Shown here: piece by piece, positions 1 through 8,203 of the stretch
How the letters are laid out: each line of letters begins with the position of its first letter
How positions within the stretch are numbered: position 1 is the first letter of the stretch
NCBI GenBank assembly: GCA_964478125.1
Contig: CAYZGR010000011.1
Coordinates: 1-64,000, forward strand
Length of the DNA stretch: 64,000 nt
Direction of reading: 5' to 3'
From: FW021-bin31 sp964478125
GTDB lineage: Bacteria > Bacteroidota > Bacteroidia > Chitinophagales > Chitinophagaceae
The notes under the pieces: model-generated
Databases searched by the model: none
Told to the model about the DNA's origin: nothing
What the model saw: only the letters and a program-made list of their open reading frames with translations
Position numbers and translations under genes: made by a program

Positions 1-712
1 TGTTAGGAGTCATCCTGCTGTTGACCGTCAAAATACTTCTCGAATAATGACCGGACAAACGAAGAAAGTGCCCTCCTGCCATCGTAAAATCATAACCTGC
101 TCCTAATGTATATCCAAGATCTGCTTTTTTATAGTGATCATTCGGATGGTGATAATGGGTTTCCTTCCCGCTTGCCTTATTGACAAGGTAGCCTTTTTCT
201 GTTTCTTTCAATTTATTGGCATAATAAAATCCGCCGGAAATGAAAAAAGGCGTTTCCTTTACGGGATAATATTGTAAGGTGAACGGAAATTTTAAATATA
301 CGATAGAAAAAGTGGTTTGGCCATGCCATCTTAAAGAATCAGGCGGTGGAGACGGTATATCGGGACCAACCCAAACTTGTGGAGGCGTGTATTTCGTATT
401 TAGCTTTGAACCGACAGAGAAAAGATTGAGCGCCAGTTGAAGATTCAATCTCTTTCCCCAACTTTTTTCTATTCCGATACCTCCAGACCCTCCGGTATAA
501 AAAAGGCTACCCGCCCTGTCATTGGCATAATAACCATCAAAAGCATCATTGGGCATGAAACGTGGATTTAGAAAAGTATGGCGCACCGCATCTGCACCCG
601 AGGAATTGGATAAAAGACCTCCTCCCTGTACGAAAAAAGCCCAACCCGACTGTGACCAGCCACTTAAAGGAAATAATACTAAGAACAGAATAGCGTACCA
701 CAAACGTTGCAT
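1..712 (-). CDS. Outer-membrane beta-barrel protein, C-terminus cut by window edge
   Basis: An open frame runs from an ATG at 710-712 leftwards off the window; about 237 codons are visible. The N-terminus is a typical signal peptide (MQRLWYAILFLVLFPLSGWS, then Q). The rest alternates aromatic and small residues in short Gly/Asn-rich strands (for example near GGFYYANK and GYTLGAGYDFTMAGG), as in the small Bacteroidota outer-membrane beta-barrel (PorT-like) family. It should sit in the outer membrane; no substrate can be inferred. An 11-codon upstream reading frame that begins with a copy of the same 11 bases lies just in front (see findings). Family assignment is by overall pattern only. Confidence 0.75.
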   Translation of the reverse strand, partial: MQRLWYAILFLVLFPLSGWSQSGWAFFVQGGGLLSNSSGADAVRHTFLNPRFMPNDAFDGYYANDRAGSLFYTGGSGGIGIEKSWGKRLNLQLALNLFSVGSKLNTKYTPPQVWVGPDIPSPPPDSLRWHGQTTFSIVYLKFPFTLQYYPVKETPFFISGGFYYANKLKETEKGYLVNKASGKETHYHHPNDHYKKADLGYTLGAGYDFTMAGGHFLRLSGHYSRSILTVNSRMTPN

Positions 713-807
713 AATGCTTTTTTATATCAGACCTCTTTTAATTTCAAAACGTTGCATCTTTTTAATCAAGACAAAAACGTAGATACAATAAAAATTACAT
801 AATTCCT

Positions 808-815
808 TACTTTTG
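808..815 (+). promoter_or_regulatory. Bacteroidota -7 box (TACTTTTG)
   Basis: Exact match to TAnnTTTG, 34 bp before the ATG at 850. No good -33 TTTG is seen at the usual distance. It would drive the deoxyhypusine synthase-like gene. Confidence 0.5.
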
Positions 816-849
816 TCTTTCAAATTTTATTTTTAAAACCGACAAAAAC

Positions 850-1824
850 ATGGATAAAGGTCCTGTTTCTCAATTTATTCAACACCATTATCGACATTTT
901 AATGCAGCTGCGCTGGTGGATGCTGCAAAAGGGTATGAAGCCCACCTTAATGCAGGAGGAAAAATGATGATCACGCTGGCGGGAGCCATGAGCACCGCCG
1001 AACTCGGTATTTCACTGGCTGAAATGATCCGGCAGGACAAAGTACATATTATTACTTGTACCGGCGCCAACCTGGAAGAAGATATCATGAACCTGGTGGC
1101 TCACAATCATTATAAAAGGGTTCCTCATTACCGCGACCTTTCTCCACAGGAAGAAAAAGAACTATTGGAAAGTAATTATAACCGCGTAACCGATACCTGT
1201 ATCCCGGAGGAAGAAGCTTTCCGGCGGATACAACATCACATTTTCAAAATATGGAAAGAGGCCGAAGACAAGGGAGAACGTTATCTGCCACATGAGTATA
1301 TGTATAAGCTGTTGCTAAGTGGCGTCATGAAAGCGGATTATGAGATAGATATCCAGAACAGCTGGATGCTCGCAGCGGCGGAAAAAAACCTTCCGATTAT
1401 CGTACCCGGCTGGGAAGACAGCACCATGGGCAATATTTTTGCCTCTTATTGTATCAAGGGCGAATTAAAGCCTTCCACTATGAAAAGCGGCATCGAGTAC
1501 ATGACTTTTTTGGCAGATTGGTATTCGCAGAATTCCGGTGGTAAAGGGATTGGTTTTTTCCAGATCGGCGGTGGAATTGCGGGAGATTTCCCCATTTGCG
1601 TCGTGCCCATGTTGTACCAGGACCTGGAACGTACCGACACGCCTTTCTGGAGTTATTTCTGCCAGATCTCGGATTCCACCACCTCCTATGGATCTTATTC
1701 GGGCGCCGTACCCAATGAAAAGATTACCTGGGGAAAGCTGGATGTAGATACCCCAAAGTTTATAATAGAAAGTGATGCTACCATCGTGGCGCCATTGGTC
1801 TTTGCCTGGTTGCTTGGTTGGTGA
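850..1824 (+). CDS. Deoxyhypusine synthase-family protein
   Basis: 324 residues, near the usual length of the bacterial branch of the deoxyhypusine/homospermidine synthase family. The NAD-binding region is recognisable (ITLAGAMSTAELG near residue 41, CTGANLEED near 75, VPGWEDSTMGN near 186). The catalytic lysine context of the eukaryotic enzyme (WGK) is present as ITWGK, with Lys296. Eukaryotic and archaeal members transfer the aminobutyl group of spermidine to eIF5A. Bacteria lack eIF5A, so the acceptor here is probably a small polyamine (homospermidine-type chemistry), which is inference. The gene stands alone, with a -7 box upstream and no polyamine neighbours. Confidence 0.88.
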   Translation: MDKGPVSQFIQHHYRHFNAAALVDAAKGYEAHLNAGGKMMITLAGAMSTAELGISLAEMIRQDKVHIITCTGANLEEDIMNLVAHNHYKRVPHYRDLSPQEEKELLESNYNRVTDTCIPEEEAFRRIQHHIFKIWKEAEDKGERYLPHEYMYKLLLSGVMKADYEIDIQNSWMLAAAEKNLPIIVPGWEDSTMGNIFASYCIKGELKPSTMKSGIEYMTFLADWYSQNSGGKGIGFFQIGGGIAGDFPICVVPMLYQDLERTDTPFWSYFCQISDSTTSYGSYSGAVPNEKITWGKLDVDTPKFIIESDATIVAPLVFAWLLGW

Positions 1825-2195
1825 AAGAGCCTTATAGGGTAAAGGAGTTTTATAGAACGCGGATCTTTATGATCTTTTAAGATCAGCGCCGAGAATTATA
1901 ATATCCTCATATGGGGAAGCGAGAATGATCAAATGATAAATTTCAAGGATCAAATGCAAATCCCTAATAAATTCCATGGATCAAATGACAAATCCCAAAT
2001 AAATTCCTAATAACAAATGGCAAATTCCAGATAAATTCCATGGATCGAAATCGTAAATGAAAAAACTGCATCAGGGATTCCGCTATTTTGAGCGGGTAAC
2101 TTTGAAGATTAGAGGTTGTCATTATTAGATTTTTAAGATTTGTATTTTGGGATTTGTACAAAATCGGCCTTCTACTCATGGACAAATTAAATGAC
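1825..2195. repeat. Gene-free stretch with imperfect AT-rich direct repeats
   Basis: No convincing coding sequence. At about 1970-2045 the segment AATAAATTCCATGGATC occurs twice (near 1967 and 2031). Between the copies lie variants of the unit CAAATnnCAAATTCC/CAAATCCCAAATAAATTCC. A short hairpin (TGATCTT/AAGATCA) lies at 1870-1885 just after the deoxyhypusine synthase-like gene and could slow or end transcription. Degenerate repeats of this kind are common between Bacteroidota genes. Confidence 0.5.
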
Positions 2196-2981
2196 ATGCC
2201 AGATTTAACGGTTAGCCTCTTACAAGCCGCTCCTTTTTGGGAAGATATTCCACGGAATTTAGATCTGTTCGGGGAAAAAATAAGGGCGTTGAAAAAAGAA
2301 CAAATTGTTGTCCTCCCGGAAATGTTTAATACAGGCTTCAGCATGAACGCCAAAGAACTGGCCGAAAAAATGGATGGGCCTACGGTACAATGGATGAAAA
2401 TTCTGGCACGGCAACAGGCGGTCATTTTAACCGGCAGCCTCATTATTGAGGAAAAAGGGCATTATTTCAATCGCCAGCTATGGGTACTGCCCAACGGAGC
2501 AATAGCATATTACGACAAACGGCATCTGTTCTCTTACGCAGGGGAAGATCAATATTATACAGCGGGGAAAAAACGACTGGTGGCCCAGGTGAAAGGATGG
2601 AAGATCGGATTGTTTATTTGTTATGATCTGCGCTTCCCGGCCTGGATGCGACAAGGGAAGGAACCGGGAGCCCGGTATGATCTCCTGATCATCGGCGCCA
2701 ACTGGCCGGATACCAGAATAGCGGCCTGGGATACTTTACTTAAAGCAAGAGCTATTGAAAACCAATGCTTTGTTGCAGGGGTCAACCGGATAGGCAGAGA
2801 TGGTTATGGCCTGGATTATAACGGCCATTCCGCTTTTTATGATCCGCTGGGAAATGAAATCCAGGGAGCGGGAAACCGGGAAACCTGCCTGCAACAAGTA
2901 CTGAAAAAGGAAATAATAACCTCCGTAAGGGAAAAGTTTCCTTTTCTCGATGATGCAGATGGATTTACACTTCAAACTTAA
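2196..2981 (+). CDS. Nitrilase-family amidohydrolase (omega-amidase-like)
   Basis: A carbon-nitrogen hydrolase of the nitrilase superfamily. The full open frame can begin at 2154. Counting from there, the catalytic triad is Glu56 (VVLPEMFNTGF), Lys122 (YYDKRHLF) and Cys156 (GLFICYDLRFP), each in its family context. The most probable start is the ATG at 2196 (MPDLTVSLLQAAPFW), because the core strand begins there; 2178 is the alternative. Size and motifs are closest to the YafV/omega-amidase group, which hydrolyses alpha-keto acid monoamides such as 2-oxoglutaramate; exact substrate uncertain. Cytosolic, apparently a single-gene unit. Confidence 0.87.
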   Translation: MPDLTVSLLQAAPFWEDIPRNLDLFGEKIRALKKEQIVVLPEMFNTGFSMNAKELAEKMDGPTVQWMKILARQQAVILTGSLIIEEKGHYFNRQLWVLPNGAIAYYDKRHLFSYAGEDQYYTAGKKRLVAQVKGWKIGLFICYDLRFPAWMRQGKEPGARYDLLIIGANWPDTRIAAWDTLLKARAIENQCFVAGVNRIGRDGYGLDYNGHSAFYDPLGNEIQGAGNRETCLQQVLKKEIITSVREKFPFLDDADGFTLQT

Positions 2982-3039
2982 GATTTAAGCCTTCTGTTTT
3001 CACTCATGCCCGGGCTACAGGCCTCTTTTCGGGAGCGAC

Positions 3040-3052
3040 CCGGATGGTCCGG
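3040..3052 (+). terminator. Possible hairpin terminator after the amidase gene
   Basis: CCGGA-TGG-TCCGG stem-loop in the 82 bp between two convergent genes. Flanking bases GGGA and TCCC (3031-3060) could lengthen the fold. The T-run after it is poor, so this is tentative. Confidence 0.3.
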
Positions 3053-3063
3053 AGGATCCCTCT

Positions 3064-3642
3064 TTATCCGGAAATTTTAATTCCCAACAACTCATAAAAT
3101 GCGTTCAGAATGGCCGGATGTCCGGGCCAGGCCGGGGCGGTGGTCAGGTTGCCCTCGGTAACCGCCTGTGTGGGCGGAACTTCCTGATAATCCGCGCCGG
3201 CAATAACAGCTTCCGGCCCCACCGCCGGATAGGCTGTTAATCTCCTGCCTTTTACCACGCCTGCAGCCGTCAGGATCTGAATCCCATGGCAGATCGCGGC
3301 TACCGGTTTGTCGGCTTCAAAGAAGTGGCGGGTATAGGCCAATATCTTTTTATCCAGCCGGATATACTCCGGCGCACGGCCTCCCGTGACGTATAAGCCG
3401 TCATAATCTTCAGGATTTACAGAATCAAAATCCTTATTGATCTCAAAGTTGTGCCCCCTGTATTCCAGATATGTCTGAAATTCCGTAAAATCATGTATGG
3501 CAGTAGCAATTTTATCTCCCTTCTTTTTCCCCGGACAGATCACATCCACTTCACAACCCACAGACAATAAGGCCTGGTAGGGTACCATCAATTCGTAATC
3601 CTCCACGAAATCACCGGCGAACATCAAAATTTTCTTACTCAT
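3064..3642 (-). CDS. DJ-1/PfpI family protein
   Basis: 192 residues with the class I glutamine-amidotransferase-like fold of the DJ-1/PfpI/ThiJ family. The nucleophile elbow is AAICHGIQIL with Cys118-His119. The glycine-rich strand YVTGGRAPEYIR (residues 84-95) and the N-terminal Glu (FVEDYE) that usually polarises the cysteine are also present. Members include protein/methylglyoxal deglycases, chaperones and intracellular peptidases; sequence alone does not separate these. It has its own candidate promoter (3732-3739) and converges on the upstream amidase. Confidence 0.88.
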   Translation of the reverse strand: MSKKILMFAGDFVEDYELMVPYQALLSVGCEVDVICPGKKKGDKIATAIHDFTEFQTYLEYRGHNFEINKDFDSVNPEDYDGLYVTGGRAPEYIRLDKKILAYTRHFFEADKPVAAICHGIQILTAAGVVKGRRLTAYPAVGPEAVIAGADYQEVPPTQAVTEGNLTTAPAWPGHPAILNAFYELLGIKISG

Positions 3643-3731
3643 TTTTATAAGATTTTATATGACCAATTATTTTACCATAGGGCTTTTTATAATTCAGGGA
3701 TAAACTCTTTTGTTTTACGGTAGCATGAAAG

Positions 3732-3739
3732 CAAAAATA
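3732..3739 (-). promoter_or_regulatory. -7 box for the DJ-1/PfpI gene
   Basis: Reads TATTTTTG on the minus strand, an exact TAnnTTTG match, about 90 bp before the start at 3642. No -33 element at standard spacing. Confidence 0.4.
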
Positions 3740-3858
3740 GGGAAAATACAACGTTTTTTACCGATCTTTAAATTTTACAAGTTTTAAATACTTCATTCAA
3801 AAATACAATTTGTACCTTGCTTTCACATTTGATCCCGGATGTGTTAATAATATCAGCT

Positions 3859-4959
3859 ATGCCGAATAAAATATATTATCCCTCTCGCATCTTTGACGGG
3901 GAAGCCTTCAAAACCGGATTAGCCATTGGTGTAGAAAATAACAGAATATCGGCTTTAATACCCTATCATGAAATACCTGATGGAGCGGAGGTCCTGGATT
4001 TGACGGGGCTGACTATAGCCCCGGCCTATAAAGATCTCCAGATCTATGGCGGCAACGGGCAAATGTTTTCCCTGTTTCCTTCGGTTAAATCTCTAAAGGC
4101 TACTTATAACTATTGCCGGTCCGGGGGAGCTACCGCTTTTATGGCCACTATACCCACAAGCAGCGCGGAGCTCATGGAGGCGGCAATGGATGCCGTTTAT
4201 GCCTATTGGAAACAGGGGCTGCCCGGGTTGTTGGGCCTGCATCTCGAGGGGCCTTACATCCATCCGGAGAAAAAAGGAGCCCATATTGAACGGTTTATCC
4301 AGATCCCCCAGCTGCCTAAAGTAAAAAAGCTCATTGAACGAGGCAGAGGGACCATTAAAATGATAACCCTGGCTCCGGAACGTTGCCCGGAGGAAGTGAT
4401 CCGCTATCTTGCGGATCAGAGGATCCTTTTATCTGCCGGGCACAGCAATGCTACTTATGGAGAAGCAAAACGCGGGTTTGAGCTGGGCATTACTACCTGT
4501 ACGCACTTATACAATGCCATGTCTCCATTACGACACCGGGCGCCGGGGCTGGTGGGAGCTGCCCTTGACGGGGAAGTTTATGCCAGCATTATTCCCGATG
4601 GCGTGCATGTAGACGAGGCCGCCTTGCGCATTGCATCGGAGGTGATGGGAGACCGTCTGTTTTTTATTACGGACGCCATTACCGAGGCACGGACAGATTC
4701 TTACCAATATATATTGGAGGGAGACCGCTACATAACTGAAAAGGGGGTCCTTGCGGGTTCCTGCCTGACAATAGAGACTGCCGTTCAAAAAGCGATCCGT
4801 ATGGGCCTAAGTCCTGAATCTGCCCTGAAAAAAGCTTCCGGGATCCCCTCACAAGTTATGGGAAAAGGAGATCAATGGGGAAGAATAGCGCCGGGATATG
4901 CGGTAGATTGGGTACTGCTGGATAAGGATTATAAAGTTCACACGATCATTTCCGCCTGA
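3859..4959 (+). CDS. nagA: N-acetylglucosamine-6-phosphate deacetylase
   Basis: An amidohydrolase-superfamily enzyme that removes acetate from GlcNAc-6-phosphate during amino-sugar and peptidoglycan recycling. Signature segments are HLEGPYIHPEKKGAH (metal-binding Glu), SAGHSNATYGEA, TCTHLYNAMSPLRHR and FFITDAI (catalytic Asp). I start at the ATG at 3859 (MPNKIYYPSRIFDGE), giving 366 residues; the frame extends up to a TTG at 3817 but those 14 extra residues look unrelated to the family. The 3' end overlaps the convergent nucleoside phosphorylase gene by 22 bp. anmK at 34 kb feeds the same recycling pathway. Confidence 0.93.
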   Translation: MPNKIYYPSRIFDGEAFKTGLAIGVENNRISALIPYHEIPDGAEVLDLTGLTIAPAYKDLQIYGGNGQMFSLFPSVKSLKATYNYCRSGGATAFMATIPTSSAELMEAAMDAVYAYWKQGLPGLLGLHLEGPYIHPEKKGAHIERFIQIPQLPKVKKLIERGRGTIKMITLAPERCPEEVIRYLADQRILLSAGHSNATYGEAKRGFELGITTCTHLYNAMSPLRHRAPGLVGAALDGEVYASIIPDGVHVDEAALRIASEVMGDRLFFITDAITEARTDSYQYILEGDRYITEKGVLAGSCLTIETAVQKAIRMGLSPESALKKASGIPSQVMGKGDQWGRIAPGYAVDWVLLDKDYKVHTIISA

Positions 4960-5732
4960 GCAATCGCCCGCAGGGTCCGGGAAATAAGTTCCAGATCTTC
5001 CAGGCTGCCCATTTCCTCGCCTTTTTCAAAATCGCCCGTTGTTTGTGCCATCATATTGGTGAGGCGGGCAAAACAAACCACCTTTTTACCTTTTGCTTCT
5101 GCAAATGCATATAATGCGGCCGCCTCCATTTCGACACATATCGCATTCAACTCCTTAGCTTTGGCAATTGCCGTTCTTGTTTCCCGATAAGGAGCGTCAG
5201 TGGTCCAGCTCAGCCCCGGTTCTAAAGATAGATCTGTAGTATCGTAATAAGACAAAAGGCCTTTCAATAGAACCGGATGTATCCGGCTTGCTTGAGCAGG
5301 AGAAAGATAGCGGTAGCTCGTACCTTCATCACGGATCGCCTGCTCTATTAAGATAAATTTCGTATTCTCTTTGGGTTTATTGATAATGCCGGCGGATGTG
5401 ATACTGATAAGAAAATCACAACCGGAGGCAAATAATTGCTCAGCAACCAAAACGGCAAATGAAGCGCCTACGGCACAACCCAAAACGCCAAATTCCATAC
5501 CTTTTTGCACCACATCGTATAAATGAGTGTGATAACAGGCCCAGTACGGATCAAGACATGCCAGGCGGGTCTTTTTCAAATAACGGACCAAATCGCCGTC
5601 AGGATCCAATATACATACTTTAGGGACCTTACCGTACTTTATGTTTTTCTGACGCCTCGCTTCCCTTAATAAATTTTCCGGCGTGAAAACCGATGGTTCT
5701 TCATAATCTTCAGAACCGGTTATTCCTTTCAT
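4938..5732 (-). CDS. Nucleoside phosphorylase (uridine phosphorylase-like)
   Basis: 264 residues of the PNP/UDP phosphorylase family, which splits nucleosides with phosphate to base and ribose-1-phosphate. Recognisable parts are VGASFAVLVAEQL and FLISITSAGIINK (phosphate/ribose-binding strand) and the substrate-site motif CVEMEAAALYAFAEAKGKK with the conserved Glu-Met-Glu. Overall spacing resembles uridine phosphorylases more than hexameric PNPs, but base specificity cannot be settled from sequence. Transcribed alone from a candidate promoter at 5778-5785. Confidence 0.85.
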   Translation of the reverse strand: MKGITGSEDYEEPSVFTPENLLREARRQKNIKYGKVPKVCILDPDGDLVRYLKKTRLACLDPYWACYHTHLYDVVQKGMEFGVLGCAVGASFAVLVAEQLFASGCDFLISITSAGIINKPKENTKFILIEQAIRDEGTSYRYLSPAQASRIHPVLLKGLLSYYDTTDLSLEPGLSWTTDAPYRETRTAIAKAKELNAICVEMEAAALYAFAEAKGKKVVCFARLTNMMAQTTGDFEKGEEMGSLEDLELISRTLRAIAQAEMIV

Positions 5733-5777
5733 AGTATTGTTAAATAATTAAATCATCCATCGCATGGTTTAAAAATT

Positions 5778-5785
5778 CAAAGTTA
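5778..5785 (-). promoter_or_regulatory. -7 box for the nucleoside phosphorylase gene
   Basis: TAACTTTG on the minus strand, an exact TAnnTTTG match, 46 bp before the start at 5732. Confidence 0.45.
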
Positions 5786-5995
5786 ATTTTTTGCCGTACA
5801 TTTTCTATCGGTTCATATGGGTTTTTCTGCTATGGAGCAATAAGAAATGACGAGTGAAGGAGGAAATTAACATATATCTTGTTTATAGAAAGCTTTTTTC
5901 TTGACAGATCTACCTTTTTTTAGGAGGGTGTATCGTATGCTCCCTGTCTTCTTGATATCTCTGTTTTCTTTTCAATTTGTTTAACATTCAACGTA

Positions 5996-6024
5996 TTGTT
6001 ATCATAAAATGTTTTGTAATTTCG
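5996..6024 (+). promoter_or_regulatory. Candidate promoter of the NtrC-type regulator
   Basis: TTG (5996-5998), an 18-bp spacer, then TAATTTCG (6017-6024), one base off TAnnTTTG. The rest of the 378-bp gene-free stretch 5733-6110 is AT-rich and shows no reading frame or RNA gene that I can support. Confidence 0.4.
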
Positions 6025-6110
6025 ATACGACAATTTCCAGAAAAAAAATAAGTCATTTTTTCGCGGAAGGATCATAGTTTTGAATTTTTTATATCTGGAA
6101 AACTGATAAA

Positions 6111-7517
6111 ATGAAAACTCGTATCTTAATTATAGACGATGACGCCGATATTTGCGCGTTACTGGAAAAATACCTTATCCAAAAGGGATTCATGGCTGAA
6201 AGTGCGCTATCGGCGAGCGGAGCATTCCAAAAATTAAAGGATAAAAAGTTTGATATCGTCTTTTGCGATTACCGGCTGGGGGATACCAGCGGACTGGATG
6301 TGCTTACGGCTATAAAAAAAGACTGCCCCCGAACAGAGGTGATTATAATTACGGCATATTCGGATATTAAGACCGCCGTACATCTCATCAAATCGGGCGC
6401 CTTTGATTATATGTGCAAACCTCTTATCCCAGACGAATTAATTAATATTATTAAAAAGGCGTTGGAGCACCGCAGGCAAAAAGAAGAGACTCCCTCGCCA
6501 ATCGGTTTTTTGAAAGCAAAAGCAAAACACGGAATCAAAAAGGATCCGTTTTTCAGGGGCAGCTCTCCACCGATCAAAGAAGTTTACCGGCAGGTAGAAA
6601 TTGTGGCTCCCACCGATTACAGCATTATTCTTCACGGTGAAAGCGGAAGCGGAAAAGAAGTAATAGCCAAGACCATTCACCAGAAAAGCAATAGGAGAGA
6701 TCAACCGTTTGTGGCTTTAGATTGCGGAACCCTTTCCAGAGAATTGGCCAATAGCGAGCTATTCGGGCACGTGAAAGGTTCGTTTACCGGCGCCATCTCG
6801 GATAAAAAAGGCCATTTTGAGATGGCAGATGGCGGTACTCTATTCCTGGATGAGGTGGCCAATTTATCTTTTGACATTCAGGCCTCGCTGCTTCGGGTAA
6901 TACAAGAAAGAAAAATAAAACGTATTGGCAGTACCAAAGAAATTAACCTGGATATCCGTATTATCGTGGCCTCGCATGAAGATCTGCGAAAGGCATATTT
7001 GAAGCATCTTTTTCGTGAAGACCTCTTTCACCGCCTCAATGAGTTCTCCATTAAGATCCCCCCTCTGAGAGACAGAAAAACAGATATCCCCAATCTTGCC
7101 GATTACTTTCTGGACATCACGAATAAGGAGACAGGAAAGCTCATCGAAGGGTTTGATGAGGAGGTGATGGAAAAATTCTTAAACTATGCCTGGCCGGGAA
7201 ATATCCGTGAACTCAGGAATATGATCCGAAAAGCCGTTTTACTTACCCCTTCGGGTAAAATCACTACAGAAGTTCTTTCTTCGGAATTGTTCAGTACTTA
7301 CTCTCATACAGACGAATGGCCGGCCGAACAAGAAAGCGATCCGGCGCCTTCTAAAAAGGTAGACCTAAAAGGCGTGAGCATGGAGGTAGAATATCAAACC
7401 ATTATGGACGTACTCAAATCTGTTAATTTTAACAAGTCAAAGGCTGCTAAAATATTGAATATTGACCGAAAAACACTTTATAATAAAATTAAAGGACATG
7501 AAGAACATGAGGAATAA
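6111..7517 (+). CDS. Sigma54-dependent response regulator (NtrC/AtoC type)
   Basis: 468 residues in the classic three-domain order. The receiver (1-120) has acidic pocket Asp9-11, phospho-acceptor Asp53 (CDYRLGD) and Lys103 (CKPL). The AAA+ activator domain (about 145-385) has Walker A GESGSGKE at 176-183, the sigma54-contact loop GSFTGA at 223-228 (a Ser variant of GAFTGA) and Walker B TLFLDE. A Fis-type helix-turn-helix lies at the end (AKILNIDRKTLYNKI). It remodels RNA polymerase-sigma54 closed complexes. No kinase is adjacent; the sensor kinase at 10045-11454 is the nearest candidate partner. Two sigma54-like promoters (8135-8150 and 63236-63250) are plausible targets. Confidence 0.93.
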   Translation: MKTRILIIDDDADICALLEKYLIQKGFMAESALSASGAFQKLKDKKFDIVFCDYRLGDTSGLDVLTAIKKDCPRTEVIIITAYSDIKTAVHLIKSGAFDYMCKPLIPDELINIIKKALEHRRQKEETPSPIGFLKAKAKHGIKKDPFFRGSSPPIKEVYRQVEIVAPTDYSIILHGESGSGKEVIAKTIHQKSNRRDQPFVALDCGTLSRELANSELFGHVKGSFTGAISDKKGHFEMADGGTLFLDEVANLSFDIQASLLRVIQERKIKRIGSTKEINLDIRIIVASHEDLRKAYLKHLFREDLFHRLNEFSIKIPPLRDRKTDIPNLADYFLDITNKETGKLIEGFDEEVMEKFLNYAWPGNIRELRNMIRKAVLLTPSGKITTEVLSSELFSTYSHTDEWPAEQESDPAPSKKVDLKGVSMEVEYQTIMDVLKSVNFNKSKAAKILNIDRKTLYNKIKGHEEHEE

Positions 7518-7625
7518 GAAGTATAACTAATTTTTTAATAAAATGCCTAGTAAGAAGATATCTTCCAACTAAAGATCTCATACTTCAACTCACTTAACGG
7601 TTAATTTCCACTTAGTTTAAGATAT

Positions 7626-7689
7626 GGCACAAATTATAATTTATTATTAAAAACCCATATGCCGTTAAATAAAAATTATAATTCGTGCC
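7626..7689. repeat. Long inverted repeat between the NtrC-type gene and csbD-like gene
   Basis: Left arm GGCACAAATTATAATTT (7626-7642) and right arm 7673-7689 are reverse complements over 17 bases with one mismatch; 30 bases separate them. It lies between two convergent genes, so a bidirectional terminator is possible, but the stem is AT-rich without a clear T-run. A small non-autonomous element or dispersed palindromic repeat is the alternative. Confidence 0.6.
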
Positions 7690-7755
7690 TCTCCTAGTTA
7701 TTTAGTTACTAAACTTCCTCTCAACAAATGAAAGGCTAAATGGCTAAAAAGGATT

Positions 7756-7941
7756 CTATAAAGACTTCAGGAACTTCACAATATCATCCCGTGATTTTCC
7801 GGTCTTTTGTTGTATTCTTCCAAGGAGTTCATCCTCTTTTCCCTCCTCATAAACCAAATCATCATCGGTCAACATTGAATAACTTTTTTTGAGCTTACCC
7901 TTAAGCTCATTCCATTTTCCTTTAATTTCCAACTTATCCAT
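7756..7941 (-). CDS. CsbD family stress protein
   Basis: 61 residues, the usual length of CsbD-like proteins. It has the family start (LEIKGKWNELKGKLKKSY) and the acidic, lysine-rich four-helix pattern ending in DDIVKFLKSL. These small soluble proteins accumulate in general stress and stationary phase in many bacteria; their biochemical role is unknown. The gene sits in a cluster of small stress-type genes (DUF1328 protein, DUF4142 lipoprotein) and two-component regulators. No good promoter match was found in front. Confidence 0.85.
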   Translation of the reverse strand: MDKLEIKGKWNELKGKLKKSYSMLTDDDLVYEEGKEDELLGRIQQKTGKSRDDIVKFLKSL

Positions 7942-8134
7942 AAAAATAATTTTGAAAAGGTTTTAATAATGTGTTTGCCGTTTAGGAGAATCAAATTAAA
8001 TGCCAAAAGAAAGGAAACCAAAAAATTGTAGAGGAAAATCCACAGTATATATTTAAAGTTTTTTATCCGATTGAATCCTTGCCCGGAAATTTCCAAGTCC
8101 CAGAAAGGCCTTATAATACCCTGCTCTTGCAAAA

Positions 8135-8150
8135 AGGCACAAAATTTGCT
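8135..8150 (+). promoter_or_regulatory. Sigma54-type (-24/-12) promoter
   Basis: AGGCAC-AAAAT-TTGCT: GG at 8136-8137 and GC at 8148-8149 are exactly 12 bp apart, and GGCAC plus TTGC match the consensus TGGCAC-N5-TTGC(A/T). It lies 54 bp before the ATG at 8204 and about 600 bp after a gene for a sigma54 activator. Confidence 0.72.
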
Positions 8151-8203
8151 AAATTATTACCAAATGGGGTATTGAAGAGCTCATTTGTTAAATTGTTAAA
8201 AGC

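Noticed and set aside
1964..2443. 159-codon minus-strand frame over the repeat region and amidase start
   Set aside because: No family resemblance, covers degenerate repeats and the antisense of the nitrilase-family gene.
7626..7642. TGGCAC at the left arm of the inverted repeat read as a sigma54 -24 box
   Set aside because: No GC at the required 12-bp distance on either strand, so the -12 element is missing.
8083..8098. GG-N10-GC pattern on the minus strand upstream of the csbD-like gene
   Set aside because: Only the GG and GC match; the flanking bases of both sigma54 elements do not fit.
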